NCBI RefSeq assembly: GCF_000024205.1
Contig: NC_013216.1
Coordinates: 4,092,001-4,156,000 of the forward strand
Reading direction: 5' to 3'
DNA length: 64,000 nt
Source: Desulfofarcimen acetoxidans DSM 771
Lineage (GTDB): Bacteria > Bacillota > Desulfotomaculia > Desulfotomaculales > Desulfofarciminaceae
The position numbers were made by a program, and so were the translations under genes. Every line of letters begins with the position of its first letter. Position 1 is the stretch's first letter. The notes under the pieces were generated by a model. It was not told the origin of the DNA and ran no database searches. It saw nothing but the letters and a program-made list of their open reading frames with translations. Shown here one piece after another: positions 39,563-50,714 of the stretch.

Positions 39563-41437
39563 CTACTTCTCTTCTTTTTGATGAAAATAATTATACACGG
39601 CTTCCGCGGCTTTTTTGTTCATGCCTTCCACGGCGGACAGCTCTCCCAGGCCGGCCCGCGATATATCCTCCAAACTGCCAAAAGCCTTGAGCAATTCCCG
39701 GCGGCGTTTGGGCCCGATACCATCAACCTCATCCAGCAAAGATTTAAGATTGCGTTTAGAGCGCAGCTGCCTGTGGTAAGTCACAGCAAAACGGTGCGCC
39801 TCATCCCTCAGCCTCTGCACCAGATAAAGCGCGTGAGAATCCCTGGGCAGAAAAACCGGCTCCTTTTCTCCTTCTTTAAACAGCAGTTCCTCCTGCTTGG
39901 CCAGACCGAAAGCCGGAATATGAGCAAAGCCAAGCTCCTGCATGACAGACCTGGCAGCCGAAAGCTGGCCTTTTCCTCCGTCAATGATTACACAATCAGG
40001 CAGGCGATGAAACTTGGCCTCTTTTGTGGAGAGCTGCCCCGTGTTGATCAACTCTCTTTCTTCTTTCCCGCGCTTAAACCTCCTGCCGATTACTTCCTGC
40101 ATAGAGGCAAAATCATTCGGCCCGTCAACTGTTTTAATCTTAAAGCGGCGATACTGATCTTTTTGCGGCCTGCCCGCTTCAAACACCACCATGGAAGCCA
40201 CAGTCTCCGTACCCTGGGTGTTGGAAATATCATAACATTCCAGACGGTAAGGAGGTTTAGCCAGACCTAAAGCCCCGGCCAGTTCACCTAAGGCCGCTTC
40301 CAGATTGTCTTTATCCTGCCGGGCGGACAGTTTTTCCTGCTCTATTTGATCCAGCAGCAGCAAAGCGTTTTTCTCCGCCATTTCTAAAAGGCCGCGCTTC
40401 TCCCCTCTTTTAGGCACACGAAGGTTTACCCTGGATCCTTTTTTCTCTGAAAGCCAGCGGCTTATTACCGCTGCTTCCTCTTCAACCATGCCGGGCAGCA
40501 GCACCTCACGGGGGAGGAAGTCAGCCTGGTGATAATACTGCTTGATAAAAGCGGTAACTACTTCCCGCCTGTCCATATCCTCCGTTCCCTGCAGCAAATA
40601 ATGCTCCCTGCCGGTCAGCTTGCCCCCCCGGATAAAGAAAATCATAACACAGGTTTCACTGATGCCGCGAGCCATGGCCACCACATCCCGATCCTCCGGG
40701 CCCGCAAAAACTATTTTCTGCTTCTCCATTACCTCGTTCACAGCCCTCAGCTGATCCCGCAGTTCAGCAGCCTGCTCAAACCTCAGCGCTTCCGCAGCTT
40801 CCTCCATTCTCTTTTTCAAGTGCTTGACCAGATCCTCCTGGCGTCCCTCTAAAAAAAGACATATTTCATCAACCGCTTTACGGTACTCCTGTTTGCCGGT
40901 CAAACCGCAGCAAGGACCCAGACAGCGCTTGATATAATGATTAAGACAGGGACGGTCTCTGACCGGCGGCTCTTTTTGCTTGCAGGTGCGAAACGGAAAC
41001 AACTTTTTCAATAGACGCAGTGTTTCATGCACCGCCCCTACTCTGGTATAGGGACCGAAATAGCGCGCCCCGTCCTTAATAACCCTGCGGGTGATATAAA
41101 CCCTAGGAAAATCCTCATTTAAGGTTATCTTGAGATAGGGATAGCTCTTATCATCTTTTAAAAAAACATTGTAGCGAGGCCGGTGCTCTTTAATCAGGTT
41201 GGACTCCAAAATCAAAGCCTCTACTTCAGAGTCGGTAACAATGTATTCCAAATCAGCTATTTTAGGCACCATAGCCCGCACTTTGGGAGTCAGATTTGCG
41301 CTGGACTGGAAATAAGAACGAACTCTGTTTTTTAAGGACACGGCTTTTCCAACATATATAATCTCACCTGCCATATCCCGGTAAATATAAACACCCGGCT
41401 TGGCTGGAAGATACTGCAGCTTTTCATTTACCGGCAA
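39563..41437 (-). CDS. uvrC: Excinuclease ABC subunit C
   Basis: 624 residues if TTG 41437 is used, which places GGGTGGTGA just upstream; a GTG at 41449 would add four residues. The N-terminal GIY-YIG nuclease reads LPAKPGVYIYRD...GEIIYVGKA, a UVR motif lies near 205-240, the RNase H-like second nuclease includes ECYDISNTQG and DGGKGQLSAA, and a helix-hairpin-helix pair (LDEVDGIGPKRRRELL) ends it. It makes both incisions in nucleotide excision repair with UvrA and UvrB, encoded at 45514-50463. Confidence 0.96.
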   Translation of the reverse strand: MPVNEKLQYLPAKPGVYIYRDMAGEIIYVGKAVSLKNRVRSYFQSSANLTPKVRAMVPKIADLEYIVTDSEVEALILESNLIKEHRPRYNVFLKDDKSYPYLKITLNEDFPRVYITRRVIKDGARYFGPYTRVGAVHETLRLLKKLFPFRTCKQKEPPVRDRPCLNHYIKRCLGPCCGLTGKQEYRKAVDEICLFLEGRQEDLVKHLKKRMEEAAEALRFEQAAELRDQLRAVNEVMEKQKIVFAGPEDRDVVAMARGISETCVMIFFIRGGKLTGREHYLLQGTEDMDRREVVTAFIKQYYHQADFLPREVLLPGMVEEEAAVISRWLSEKKGSRVNLRVPKRGEKRGLLEMAEKNALLLLDQIEQEKLSARQDKDNLEAALGELAGALGLAKPPYRLECYDISNTQGTETVASMVVFEAGRPQKDQYRRFKIKTVDGPNDFASMQEVIGRRFKRGKEERELINTGQLSTKEAKFHRLPDCVIIDGGKGQLSAARSVMQELGFAHIPAFGLAKQEELLFKEGEKEPVFLPRDSHALYLVQRLRDEAHRFAVTYHRQLRSKRNLKSLLDEVDGIGPKRRRELLKAFGSLEDISRAGLGELSAVEGMNKKAAEAVYNYFHQKEEK

Positions 41438-41630
41438 AAATATCACCACCCTGCTTAATAATACAACCCTTATTCAACAGCAAACGACAGCTGCTATACA
41501 ATAAATTATCAATACCATATTTTAAATATTCTAGAATATACTTAGAGGGAAAATCAATTTTTACTCGAAATATATATATAATATAGCATAGCATAACACA
41601 GTACAGTTGCTGTGCACCGAGGTGTTTTTT

Positions 41631-43055
41631 ATGAAAAACAAAAATACAAAAAAAGGATGTTTTACAAAACTAAAACAAAGGGAAAAGTTAAGCCACCATC
41701 CCCTGATAAATATAATTCCGGATTTACTTCTGATAATAAAAAAGGACGGAACCATTGTTGATTTCAAACCCGGCAAAGATTTTACCGTTTTTATTTCACC
41801 GGACAGATGCCTAGGAAAAAATATCACTTGCCTTTGGCCGCCTAAATTGGCACAACAAATTATGGATTACCTGGAACAAGCATTTCTGACCAACGGCATA
41901 CAAACCTTCGAATACCATCTTAATATCAATGGCATCCAGTGTGTTCAGGAAGCCCGCATGGTAATCAGCGGCGAGGAAGAAGTCTTAATGATTGTCCGTG
42001 AAATTACCAAACGCAAGGAAATGGAACAAAGACTGCGCTACTTAAGCCTGCATGACTCGTTGACCGGTCTCTACAACCGGACTTACTTTGAACAGGAAAT
42101 GAAAAGGCTGTCCGACAAAAAACACGCCCCGGTCGGCATTATCATCTGTGATGTGGACGGTCTGAAACTGATCAATGACACTCTGGGCCATGATAGAGGC
42201 GATATATTGATAGTCAATGCCGCCAACGTACTGCGCAGCTCTTTTCGATCAAAGGATGTAATAGCCAGAATTGGCGGTGATGAATTCGCCATACTGCTTC
42301 CCAACAGCAGTGCTCCGGCAGTGGAAAAAGCTTACCGGCGCATTCATCACTCCGTTAATAAATACAATAAAGAAAACCCGCTCATAATGCTAAATATTTC
42401 AGTAGGTTACGCTGTCAGTACTGAAGAATCATCTGACTTAAACCAAATTTTCAAAGAAGCGGATGACAAAATGTACCAAATAAAATTGAGCAGCAAAACC
42501 AATACACGCGACGCCATAATGCAAACTCTTCTTAAAAAGCTGCAAATTAAAGAGTGCACCTCTGAAAACCGCATTCAGCGCATGCAGGATCTGGTTGAGG
42601 TAATGGCCAATGTCGTAGGATTAAATCACTCACTGGAAAAACTGCGCAATTTTACACGTTACCACGATATCGGAAAGCTCGGTATCTCCGATAAAATATT
42701 ATTTAAACCTACAAGCCTAACCCCGGAGGAATATTGCCAAATCAGAAAGCACTGTGAAATCGGGCACAGAATAGCTCAGTCCAGCCCCGATCTGATGCTG
42801 ATAGCAGACTGGATACTCAAACACCATGAATGGTACAACGGCAGCGGCTACCCCCTTGGCTTAAAAGGCGAGGAAATACCTTTAGAATGCCGCATATTCT
42901 CCATAGCCGACGCTTACGACACTATGACCAATAACCAGCCCTACAAGAGAGCCATGACACACGAAGAGGCGCTGGCAGAGCTTCGGAGATGCGCCGGAAC
43001 TCAGTTTGACAGAGGAATAGTGGAAATATTTATTCAACTTTTTGATGAAAATTAA
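41631..43055 (+). CDS. PAS-GGDEF-HD-GYP cyclic-di-GMP protein
   Basis: 474 residues from ATG 41631 (GAGGTG upstream). A PAS-like domain (about 20-120) is followed by a diguanylate cyclase domain with LTGLYNRTYFE and an intact active site IGGDEFA, and by an HD-GYP phosphodiesterase domain with RYHDIGKLG, KHHEWYNGSGYP and ADAYDTM. Both halves keep their key motifs, so it could make and break c-di-GMP under a sensed signal. There is no membrane segment, so it is cytoplasmic. Confidence 0.92.
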   Translation: MKNKNTKKGCFTKLKQREKLSHHPLINIIPDLLLIIKKDGTIVDFKPGKDFTVFISPDRCLGKNITCLWPPKLAQQIMDYLEQAFLTNGIQTFEYHLNINGIQCVQEARMVISGEEEVLMIVREITKRKEMEQRLRYLSLHDSLTGLYNRTYFEQEMKRLSDKKHAPVGIIICDVDGLKLINDTLGHDRGDILIVNAANVLRSSFRSKDVIARIGGDEFAILLPNSSAPAVEKAYRRIHHSVNKYNKENPLIMLNISVGYAVSTEESSDLNQIFKEADDKMYQIKLSSKTNTRDAIMQTLLKKLQIKECTSENRIQRMQDLVEVMANVVGLNHSLEKLRNFTRYHDIGKLGISDKILFKPTSLTPEEYCQIRKHCEIGHRIAQSSPDLMLIADWILKHHEWYNGSGYPLGLKGEEIPLECRIFSIADAYDTMTNNQPYKRAMTHEEALAELRRCAGTQFDRGIVEIFIQLFDEN

Positions 43056-43076
43056 CACAGCCTGGTATTTGCAGAA

Positions 43077-43120
43077 GTAACATGCAAAGACCGGGTTAGA
43101 GACCGTTTTTTGCATGTTAC
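43077..43120 (+). terminator. Terminator after the GGDEF/HD-GYP gene
   Basis: A perfect 12-bp stem GTAACATGCAAA/TTTGCATGTTAC, 20 bases after the stop codon, followed by TTTATAAG. It may work in either direction. Confidence 0.65.
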
Positions 43121-43185
43121 TTTATAAGATTGTTTTTATTCGCCAATTCGATATAATGAAGAGAAAATTATCAGTGGAGGTTCCC

Positions 43186-43416
43186 ATGCAGCTAGTAAAA
43201 GTCGATACAAACCTGTGCCTGCCGGATGATTGCGAAAACGGCATATGTATTGCCACCTTCTCTTGCAACTGGAAAATACTTGAGCAAAAAGCCGCTTATA
43301 CACAGCCGGTTATTGATATGCGGCGCTGCCTGGGATGTGCTCACTGCACATTTACCTGCCCCAGAGGCGCGCTGGAGATAATCCCTGTAAGCTCTTCCCA
43401 AAAGGCAGGCACTTAG
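43186..43416 (+). CDS. Small [4Fe-4S] ferredoxin-like protein
   Basis: 76 residues from ATG 43186, GGAGG five bases upstream. Two cysteine groups are present: C-x4-C-x4-C-x6-C near the N-terminus (CLPDDCENGICIATFSC) and the standard CLGCAHCTFTCP near the C-terminus. The second binds one cubane cluster; the first is atypical in spacing. A weak promoter (TTGTTT, 16 bases, TATAAT at 43152-43157) precedes it. Its last four bases overlap the end of the convergent OLD gene. Electron partner unknown. Confidence 0.75.
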   Translation: MQLVKVDTNLCLPDDCENGICIATFSCNWKILEQKAAYTQPVIDMRRCLGCAHCTFTCPRGALEIIPVSSSQKAGT

Positions 43417-45341
43417 CTTTTCCCACCCTGCCAGCTTCTTTTGAACAACATGTCAAACACTTCAGGCCTTTTACCCGCTGTTAAAGTTATTCTACCGTCA
43501 ACTGACAGATAACCTTTCAGCAGGGGTATCTCCATTGTTAGCTGCGGGGGGTCTGCGCCGGGTAAAAAATCTACAATTTCCGCACCTGCGGAAAGTTCTT
43601 CCAGCTTACCCGTACTTCTCAATTTTTGCACACGCTCCGCCAGTTCTCCGGCACTAAAAAGGAAATCATATAATTCATGGATTTTTCCCGATAATACAGC
43701 CGCCGCCTCGTGCGGAATACCGTTTTGCATACGGAGCAAATAGCGCTTTCTAATCAGAGGATCAATCACCTCTTGATAATCAACATCCACTTGTTCCTTA
43801 TTATTTTGATATAATCTGCGTATATCAAAAGCCTCGCGCCTGGATTTCTCTGTTTTGGAGGCATCCAGGCGGCCACTGTGCCGGTACAAATCCTCCAGGC
43901 GCCCTATGCGCAAAATAAGTATTTCCAGGCGGTCAGACTGGTGCTCCAATTGCTCGTATACCTCCCTCAAGCGCTTAAAGATTTCTGCCGCAGGCGTATT
44001 ATACCAGTCGGAATGATTGAGCACAACCGTCATCAGTAAATGAAAGGCCCGGTATTCACTGTAGTCATCTGTCAGATTTTTCTTTTTAGCCAGTTCGGCC
44101 AGCAAATTTGCCGCTGAAGCAACCCCTTGCAGCCTATCCATCAGCTGTTCGCTTTTCTCCAACGCTTTTTTCATCAAATTTCTCAGCCGGGCCGCTATTT
44201 GTTCCATGTTATCAAATTCCGCAGGCTGCAAATCATAACGATCCGCAGGTACCTTCATCTCTTTGCCCTGAAGATATTCCTTAACCTGCGAGGGACTGAT
44301 CCAGCCCCGCCAGTCCAGCCTCTCACCCTCCATACGACCGCAAAACCAACGAATACCGGCAGAAGGATACAATACATCACGATCACAAATAATGAAAGGC
44401 TTAACACCTATTTCTTTAAAAAAAGCCGTATATTTAGCCATAAAGCCTACCCCGCCCAAAGGCAGTACACTGGTACGGGCCAGGGATAGTCCAAAACCCC
44501 CGGACTCAATCAAAGCCATAAAGACATCCCTGTCATGCTGTCCTTCCACCAAAATCACTTTATCAGCAAAGAATATTTCACGTTTATAAGAAGTCAAGCC
44601 CGGCAGCAGCTCACTGAAACGCTGCGCGTCATCCATACTTAACTGAAAAATCTTGCGTTCCGTCAGGTACTTTTTGGGCCTCCGGAAAAAAACCACTCTG
44701 GTCAGATCCCCGGCGTCACGCAGGTCAACCATAGTCGGCGAGTGGGTAATCAGCACGAAGTGCTTGCCCTGCAGGCGGGCCACATCACGCAGAACCTGCA
44801 CAAAAATATGCTGTGCCTGGGGGTGAAGAGACTGCTCCGGTTCATCTATAATAACCAGTTTATGCTCGGGATCATAAACCGCTATGCCCAGCACCGGCAG
44901 TTTGTGTAAACCTGACATTGCCTGATTGCTGCCATAACATACCGACTCATCACAGATTTGAAACTTAATTTCACCCTCTTCCACACTTATCGACATTCTG
45001 TGGGGTACGCCCAGGCGCTCCAGAAAGGAAAAAGCCATCGCCAGAAGACCCGGCTGCTTCAAAGCCTTGCCCCAGTAACGGCATACCTGATCATAGACGA
45101 CCCATTCGCGGAAAAAATCATTTTCTTCTCCATGCCCCACATTATATAGATTGCGCCTCATATCATCTCTGGAAGGCAAAATATAAAGAGCCCGGCCAAT
45201 ATTTTCCTCGGCAAATTTTCTGAAAGCATAGGATTTGCCTGTTCCGTTAGGCCCTATAATATAAGTCAGGCCCGGTTTGTTATCTATCTGATAAGTGGTG
45301 CCGTCAATTAAATGCAAATCTATTTTTTCTATTTTCTCCAT
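43413..45341 (-). CDS. OLD-family ATPase with C-terminal TOPRIM domain
   Basis: 642 residues. Walker A IIGPNGTGKS at residues 28-37, Walker B LVIIDEPEQSLHPQ near 170 and an ITHSP switch make an ABC-type ATPase; then a TOPRIM domain with the glutamate in ILVEGQHDRDVF and the acidic pair in IICDRDVLYP. This single-chain layout is the OLD (overcoming lysogenisation defect) nuclease family. A further helical region of about 250 residues follows. No UvrD-type partner is adjacent, so it is not a Gabija pair. It is likely a stand-alone DNA nuclease in defence or repair, next to uvrA. Confidence 0.8.
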   Translation of the reverse strand: MEKIEKIDLHLIDGTTYQIDNKPGLTYIIGPNGTGKSYAFRKFAEENIGRALYILPSRDDMRRNLYNVGHGEENDFFREWVVYDQVCRYWGKALKQPGLLAMAFSFLERLGVPHRMSISVEEGEIKFQICDESVCYGSNQAMSGLHKLPVLGIAVYDPEHKLVIIDEPEQSLHPQAQHIFVQVLRDVARLQGKHFVLITHSPTMVDLRDAGDLTRVVFFRRPKKYLTERKIFQLSMDDAQRFSELLPGLTSYKREIFFADKVILVEGQHDRDVFMALIESGGFGLSLARTSVLPLGGVGFMAKYTAFFKEIGVKPFIICDRDVLYPSAGIRWFCGRMEGERLDWRGWISPSQVKEYLQGKEMKVPADRYDLQPAEFDNMEQIAARLRNLMKKALEKSEQLMDRLQGVASAANLLAELAKKKNLTDDYSEYRAFHLLMTVVLNHSDWYNTPAAEIFKRLREVYEQLEHQSDRLEILILRIGRLEDLYRHSGRLDASKTEKSRREAFDIRRLYQNNKEQVDVDYQEVIDPLIRKRYLLRMQNGIPHEAAAVLSGKIHELYDFLFSAGELAERVQKLRSTGKLEELSAGAEIVDFLPGADPPQLTMEIPLLKGYLSVDGRITLTAGKRPEVFDMLFKRSWQGGKS

Positions 45342-45456
45342 TCTTCCCTCTCCCTACAAAAATAAGCCAAGTATTTTCATGTTCTCACGCAAAAAACTGA
45401 CTTCATAGCTCACACTATTCCACAAATATCAGATAAAATCCTGCTCAGCAAATATA

Positions 45457-45504
45457 GGAAACCCGTACCAGTTGATACGGGTTTCCTGTTGACATTTGAC
45501 TCAG
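45457..45504 (-). terminator. Terminator repeat, copy 2 (after uvrA)
   Basis: GGAAACCCGTA...TACGGGTTTCC (45457-45486) is a strong hairpin about 30 bases beyond the uvrA stop. The adjoining CTGAGTCAAATGTCA repeats the sequence beside copy 1 after uvrC. Confidence 0.8.
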
Positions 45505-45513
45505 ATAATTTTT

Positions 45514-48405
45514 CTATATAGCCTGCGCCTCACCGGCAGCCGCATTCTCCTCCGCATCGCCCATTTCCCTGCCGCCGGCTGCAGCTTCCACTCCGGCCGG
45601 CAAAACCTTCTTTAAAAACCTGCCCGTGTGAGACTGTGTCTCAGCCGCCACTTCCTCCGGCGTCCCGGCAATTACCACGCTGCCGCCCTTGTCCCCGCCT
45701 TCCGGTCCTAAGTCAATTATATAATCCGCTGTTTTAATCACATCCAGATTATGCTCAATGACCACCACAGTATCCCCCGCTTCCACCAGGCGGTGCAGTA
45801 CCTTTAACAACCTGGCTATATCATCAGTGTGCAAACCGGTAGTCGGCTCGTCCAAAATGTAAAAGGTTTTGCCGTTGGAGCGGCGGGACAACTCGGCAGC
45901 CAGCTTTACCCGCTGCGCTTCACCGCCGGAAAGTTCCGGCGCCGGCTGACCCAGACGAATATAACCCAAACCGACATCCTGCATAGTCTCCATTTTACGG
46001 TGAATCTTCGGTATGTGGCGGAAGAATTCCACAGCCTGCTCAACCGTCATATCCAGCACATCGGCAATGCTCTTGCCTTTATAGGTTACTTCCAGGGTTT
46101 CTCTGCTGTAGCGGCGTCCTTTGCAAACCTCGCACGGAACATAAACGTCCGGCAAAAAATGCATTTCTATTTTTATAATGCCGTCTCCCTGACAGGCCTC
46201 ACAGCGCCCGCCCTTAACGTTAAAGCTGAAGCGCCCGGGCTTATAGCCCCTCATACGGGCTTCCGGCGTCTGGGCAAATAATTCCCGGATATAGGTAAAC
46301 ACCCCGGTATAAGTGGCCGGGTTGGATCGGGGAGTACGCCCGATAGGAGACTGGTTCACATCTATCACCTTGTCCAGATATTCCAGGCCCCCCACTTCCC
46401 GGCAGCAACCCGGCTTGCTCCTGGCCCCGTGCAGTTCCTGGCTTAAGGTTTTATATAAAATTTCGTTAACCAGAGTACTTTTACCGGAACCGGAAACACC
46501 GGAAACACAGGTGAATACCCCCAGGGGAAAGCGCACATCAATATTTTTAAGATTATTTTCTTCCGCCCCTTTAACTTCCACATACTTGCCGTTAGGCTCC
46601 CGGCGGCTGTCCGGTACCGGAATATACTTTCTGCCGCTTAAATACTGGCCTGTTAGAGAATTTTCATTGTCCAGAATTTCCCGCAAAGTCCCGGCAGCCA
46701 CCAACTGCCCGCCGTGCACACCGGCTCCCGGCCCGATATCAATAATATAATCAGCCGTGCGCACCGTATCCTCATCATGCTCCACCACAATTAAAGTATT
46801 GCCTATATCCCTCAAGCGGCGCAGGGTATTTAACAATCTCTCGTTATCCCGCTGGTGTAAACCGATGCTGGGCTCGTCCAGTATATACAAAACCCCCATC
46901 AAGCCTGCTCCAATTTGAGTAGCCAGGCGGATCCTCTGCGCCTCGCCCCCGGAAAGAGTACCGGCTGTCCGGTTCAGAGTCAGGTAGTTTAAACCCACAT
47001 TAATCAAAAAACCTAACCGCTCATTAATTTCCTTTAATATCTGCCTGGCTATCACCCGCTCACGCTCAGTCAAATCCAACTTTTCAAAGAAATGCAATGT
47101 GTCGGTAACCGTTAAACAGGTTACTTCATGTATGGACAAGCCGCCTATTTTTACCGCCAGCACCTCAGGCTTCAGCCTGGCCCCGCCGCAGACCGGACAA
47201 ATCACCGAACTCATATACTGTTCAAATTCATTTCTCATATGCTCGGAGGCTGTCTCCCTGTAGCGCCTGGCAATGTTATTAATAATACCTTCAAAAGGCA
47301 TCTTGTAATCATGCCGCCGCCCGTACACATCAGTATAAATAATGCGCACTTTTTGCTCACCGGTGCCATAGAGCAGTACCTGCAGGTGATCAGGCTTCAG
47401 TTCTTTTACAGGTGTATCCAGGCTAAAGCCATAGTGTTCGGCCAGACCGCTGAAATAGGAAGCGGAGATATTTCCTTTATGCCAACCTTCGATGGCCCCT
47501 TCAGCTATAGAAAGATTCATGTCCGGGATAATTAAGTTGGGATCAATTTCCAGCTTAGTGCCGAGACCGGTACATTCCGGGCAAGCGCCGTAAGGGTTGT
47601 TAAAGGAAAAGGATCTGGGAGCTATCTCCTGCACGCTGATGCCGCAGTCCACACAGGCAAAGTTTTCACTGAAAATCAACTCTTCCCCGTCCGTGATACT
47701 GGCCAGCACAATGCCGCCGCTCTGCTGCAGAGCCGTTTCCAGTGAATCAGCCAGTCGTTTCTCCGAACCGGCCCTGATAATCACCCTGTCCACTACCACT
47801 TCAATGGTATGCTTCTTATTTTTCTCCAGCTTGATTTCTTCACCCAGTTCCCTGGTTTCGCCGTCTACTCTCACCCGGACAAAACCGCCGCGCCTTATGT
47901 CTTCCAGTACTTTTACATGCTCACCTTTTTTACCCCTGATCACCGGGGCCAGTATCTGCAGCCTAGTGCTTTCCGGCAGCAGCATCAACCGGTCAACTAT
48001 CTGCTGCACCGTCTGCCTGGTAATAGGCTTGCCGCACTTATGGCAGTGAGGTCTCCCCACCCTGGCAAAAAGCAGGCGCAGGTAATCATAGATTTCGGTA
48101 ACTGTCCCCACAGTGGAGCGAGGGTTATGGGAAGTTGTTTTCTGATCGATAGAAATGGCCGGAGACAGCCCTTCTATATAATCCACATCCGGCTTGTTCA
48201 TCTGTCCTAAAAACTGGCGCGCATAAGCCGAGAGCGACTCCACGTAGCGGCGCTGACCCTCGGCATAAATAGTGTCAAAAGCCAGAGAGGACTTGCCGGA
48301 ACCGGACAAACCCGTAATTACTACCAGCTTATCCCTGGGTATTTCCACATCAATATTTTTCAGATTATGCACCCTTGCTCCTTTAACCACGATTCTGTCC
48401 AGCAT
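45514..48405 (-). CDS. uvrA: Excinuclease ABC subunit A
   Basis: 963 residues from ATG 48405, with GGAGG seven bases before it. Two ABC ATPase units: first Walker [15 protein letters not shown] (about 32), second [14 protein letters not shown] (about 640). Zinc modules are seen as C-x2-C...C-x2-C in CHKCGKP/CVDCG and [14 protein letters not shown]. Signature motifs LSGGEAQRI and LSGGEAQRV are intact. It finds DNA damage and loads UvrB, whose gene lies directly upstream. Confidence 0.98.
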   Translation of the reverse strand: MLDRIVVKGARVHNLKNIDVEIPRDKLVVITGLSGSGKSSLAFDTIYAEGQRRYVESLSAYARQFLGQMNKPDVDYIEGLSPAISIDQKTTSHNPRSTVGTVTEIYDYLRLLFARVGRPHCHKCGKPITRQTVQQIVDRLMLLPESTRLQILAPVIRGKKGEHVKVLEDIRRGGFVRVRVDGETRELGEEIKLEKNKKHTIEVVVDRVIIRAGSEKRLADSLETALQQSGGIVLASITDGEELIFSENFACVDCGISVQEIAPRSFSFNNPYGACPECTGLGTKLEIDPNLIIPDMNLSIAEGAIEGWHKGNISASYFSGLAEHYGFSLDTPVKELKPDHLQVLLYGTGEQKVRIIYTDVYGRRHDYKMPFEGIINNIARRYRETASEHMRNEFEQYMSSVICPVCGGARLKPEVLAVKIGGLSIHEVTCLTVTDTLHFFEKLDLTERERVIARQILKEINERLGFLINVGLNYLTLNRTAGTLSGGEAQRIRLATQIGAGLMGVLYILDEPSIGLHQRDNERLLNTLRRLRDIGNTLIVVEHDEDTVRTADYIIDIGPGAGVHGGQLVAAGTLREILDNENSLTGQYLSGRKYIPVPDSRREPNGKYVEVKGAEENNLKNIDVRFPLGVFTCVSGVSGSGKSTLVNEILYKTLSQELHGARSKPGCCREVGGLEYLDKVIDVNQSPIGRTPRSNPATYTGVFTYIRELFAQTPEARMRGYKPGRFSFNVKGGRCEACQGDGIIKIEMHFLPDVYVPCEVCKGRRYSRETLEVTYKGKSIADVLDMTVEQAVEFFRHIPKIHRKMETMQDVGLGYIRLGQPAPELSGGEAQRVKLAAELSRRSNGKTFYILDEPTTGLHTDDIARLLKVLHRLVEAGDTVVVIEHNLDVIKTADYIIDLGPEGGDKGGSVVIAGTPEEVAAETQSHTGRFLKKVLPAGVEAAAGGREMGDAEENAAAGEAQAI

Positions 48406-48429
48406 CACAAGTCCTCCAGTCCGGCATAG

Positions 48430-50463
48430 TTAATAAGCTATCTCCCCGTCGTCGGGTATGGCTGCTTTAATGTTTTTCTCACCGCGTAATTTTAGCCGCA
48501 GTTCGATAATAGTATCCCTTAATCTGGCTGCCTGCTCGAATTCCAACTGCCTGGCTGCCTCTTTCATCTCTTTTTCCATCCCGGCAATCATTTTTATTAA
48601 ATCCTTTTTGGACATCTTCGCCTTACCGGAGACAGCATAAGGCACCTTGCTTTCAGCCACCTTAGTAGCTTCCAATACATCGCGCACCGCCTTGCGCACT
48701 GTTTGCGGCGTAATATTGTATTTTTCGTTGAAGTCCAGCTGCTTTTTGCGGCGGCGTTCAGTCTCATTGATCGCTTTGGACATAGATTCAGTAATCCTGT
48801 CCGCATACATAATCACCTTACCCTCCACATTACGGGCCGCCCGGCCTGTAGTCTGGATCAGTGAACGCTCGGAGCGCAGGAAGCCTTCCTTATCCGCGTC
48901 CAGTATAGCCACCAGGCTTACTTCAGGCAAATCCAGGCCTTCGCGCAAGAGGTTAATTCCCACCAGCACGTCAAAAACACCCAAACGCAAATCACGCAGT
49001 ATCTCCATCCGCTCCAGCGTATTGATGTCGGAATGCAGGTAACGCACTTTTACCCCGTTTTCTTTGAAGTAATCAGTTAAATCCTCGGCCATTTTCTTGG
49101 TCAGGGTAGTTATAAGAACTCTCTCATCACGTTTTTCTCTCAGTCGGATTTCCATCAGCAGATCATCAATCTGTCCTCTGGTCGGGCGAATGATAATTTC
49201 CGGGTCAACCAAACCGGTGGGGCGAATTACCTGTTCCACAATTTGCCTGTGATGTTTTAATTCATAAGCACCGGGAGTTGCTGAAACATATATAACCTGT
49301 TTAACTCTCTCCTCAAACTCATTAAACTGCAGGGGACGGTTATCCAGTGCGGAAGGCAGGCGAAAACCGTGTTCAATCAACGAGGCTTTCCGCGACCTGT
49401 CCCCCTCGTACATGCCGCCAATTTGTGGCACAGCCACATGCGACTCATCTATAAACATAATGAAATCATCAGGAAAATAATCCAACAAAGTATAGGGGGG
49501 CTGGCCCGCCTCCCTGCCGGTCAGGTGTCGGGAATAGTTCTCAATCCCGTTGCAAAAGCCCATCTCCCTCATCATCTCAATATCATAGTTAGTTCTCTGC
49601 TCAAGGCGCTGCGCTTCCAGCAGCTTATCCTGTTTTCGCAGCTCGGCCAACCTTTGCTCCAGCTCTGACTCAATACGGCTGATGGCCTCCTCCATTTTCT
49701 CCTTGGAGGTGGCGTAGTGGCTGGCCGGAAAGACAGAAATATGCTGGCGCTGCCCGGTTATCTCACCGGTCAGAACGTCAAACTGCAAAAGTTTTTCCAC
49801 CTCATCCCCAAACATCTCCACTCTGATAGCCTGCTCAGTGGCAGCTACCGGAAAAATTTCTATGACATCGCCCCGCACGCGAAAAGTGCCGCGGGTAAAG
49901 TTTATGTCATTGCGCTCATACTGGATATCCACCAGCTTGCGCAGTATGGCATCCCTGTCATATTCCACTCCCTGCCGCAGAGAAAGCACCAGCGTGCTGT
50001 ATTCCTCCGGGTCACCCAGGCCGTAAATACAGGAAACACTGGCTACAATGACTACATCCCGCCGCTCAAACAGTGCACAGGTGGCAGAGTGGCGCAGTTT
50101 GTCTATCTCATCATTGAGGGAAGAATCCTTTTCTATATAGGTATCGGTATGGGCTATATAAGCCTCCGGCTGGTAGTAGTCATAATAACTGACGAAATAT
50201 TCAACTGCATTGTTGGGAAAGAACTCTTTGAACTCGGAGCAAAGCTGGGCTGCCAGTGTCTTATTGGGTGCCAGAATCAGGGCAGGCCTTTGCACTTCTT
50301 CTATTACTTTAGCCATGGTATAAGTCTTGCCGCTGCCGGTAACTCCTAAAAGTATCTGTTTATCATATTTTTTACCCAACCCGTCTACCAACTGAGCAAT
50401 AGCCTGAGGTTGGTCTCCCCTGGGTGTAAATTCGGATCTTATTTTTAAATCCATTTTTATCAT
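48430..50463 (-). CDS. uvrB: Excinuclease ABC subunit B
   Basis: 677 residues. SF2 helicase motifs: [14 protein letters not shown], the beta-hairpin [12 protein letters not shown] that holds damaged [15 protein letters not shown], and the C-terminal UVR motif ([13 protein letters not shown]) that contacts UvrC. It forms an operon with uvrA (25 bp apart). The start may be the ATG at MDLKIRSEF, three codons in. Confidence 0.98.
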   Translation of the reverse strand: MIKMDLKIRSEFTPRGDQPQAIAQLVDGLGKKYDKQILLGVTGSGKTYTMAKVIEEVQRPALILAPNKTLAAQLCSEFKEFFPNNAVEYFVSYYDYYQPEAYIAHTDTYIEKDSSLNDEIDKLRHSATCALFERRDVVIVASVSCIYGLGDPEEYSTLVLSLRQGVEYDRDAILRKLVDIQYERNDINFTRGTFRVRGDVIEIFPVAATEQAIRVEMFGDEVEKLLQFDVLTGEITGQRQHISVFPASHYATSKEKMEEAISRIESELEQRLAELRKQDKLLEAQRLEQRTNYDIEMMREMGFCNGIENYSRHLTGREAGQPPYTLLDYFPDDFIMFIDESHVAVPQIGGMYEGDRSRKASLIEHGFRLPSALDNRPLQFNEFEERVKQVIYVSATPGAYELKHHRQIVEQVIRPTGLVDPEIIIRPTRGQIDDLLMEIRLREKRDERVLITTLTKKMAEDLTDYFKENGVKVRYLHSDINTLERMEILRDLRLGVFDVLVGINLLREGLDLPEVSLVAILDADKEGFLRSERSLIQTTGRAARNVEGKVIMYADRITESMSKAINETERRRKKQLDFNEKYNITPQTVRKAVRDVLEATKVAESKVPYAVSGKAKMSKKDLIKMIAGMEKEMKEAARQLEFEQAARLRDTIIELRLKLRGEKNIKAAIPDDGEIAY

Positions 50464-50617
50464 CCTTAAAGTAAATTGATCTGCATTATATTATATCATA
50501 TTTTTGCCCGAAAATCGCTTAAAGCAGCTTTCGAGCAGCCACAGGTGCTCGTGCTCGATTATACAATGACTTATCGGCAAATCCATCATAAGCATAATTC
50601 ACCAAAACAATATAAAA

Positions 50618-50635
50618 GCGTGCCTTTCGGCACGC
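50618..50635 (-). terminator. Terminator after the sugar-binding lipoprotein gene
   Basis: GCGTGCC/GGCACGC with a four-base loop, followed on the minus strand by TTTTATATTGTTTT. It ends the transcript of the gene at 50715. Confidence 0.8.
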
Positions 50636-50714
50636 CCCGCTTTGTTATGAACCGGCAAAAGTAAAAATAGACCTTCAACAACTAAAACTGTCTATGTTCA
50701 CACTTACTGCCTTA

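Noticed and set aside
39578-40270. A 230-codon frame on the plus strand opposite uvrC, and similar long frames opposite uvrA, uvrB and transketolase
   Set aside because: They lie fully antisense to well-supported genes, have no ribosome-binding sites and no recognisable domains; they are mirror frames of GC-biased codons.
43413-45341. OLD-like ATPase as GajA of a Gabija system
   Set aside because: No UvrD-like GajB adjoins it; the UvrD-family helicase at 34234 is in another operon 7 kb away.
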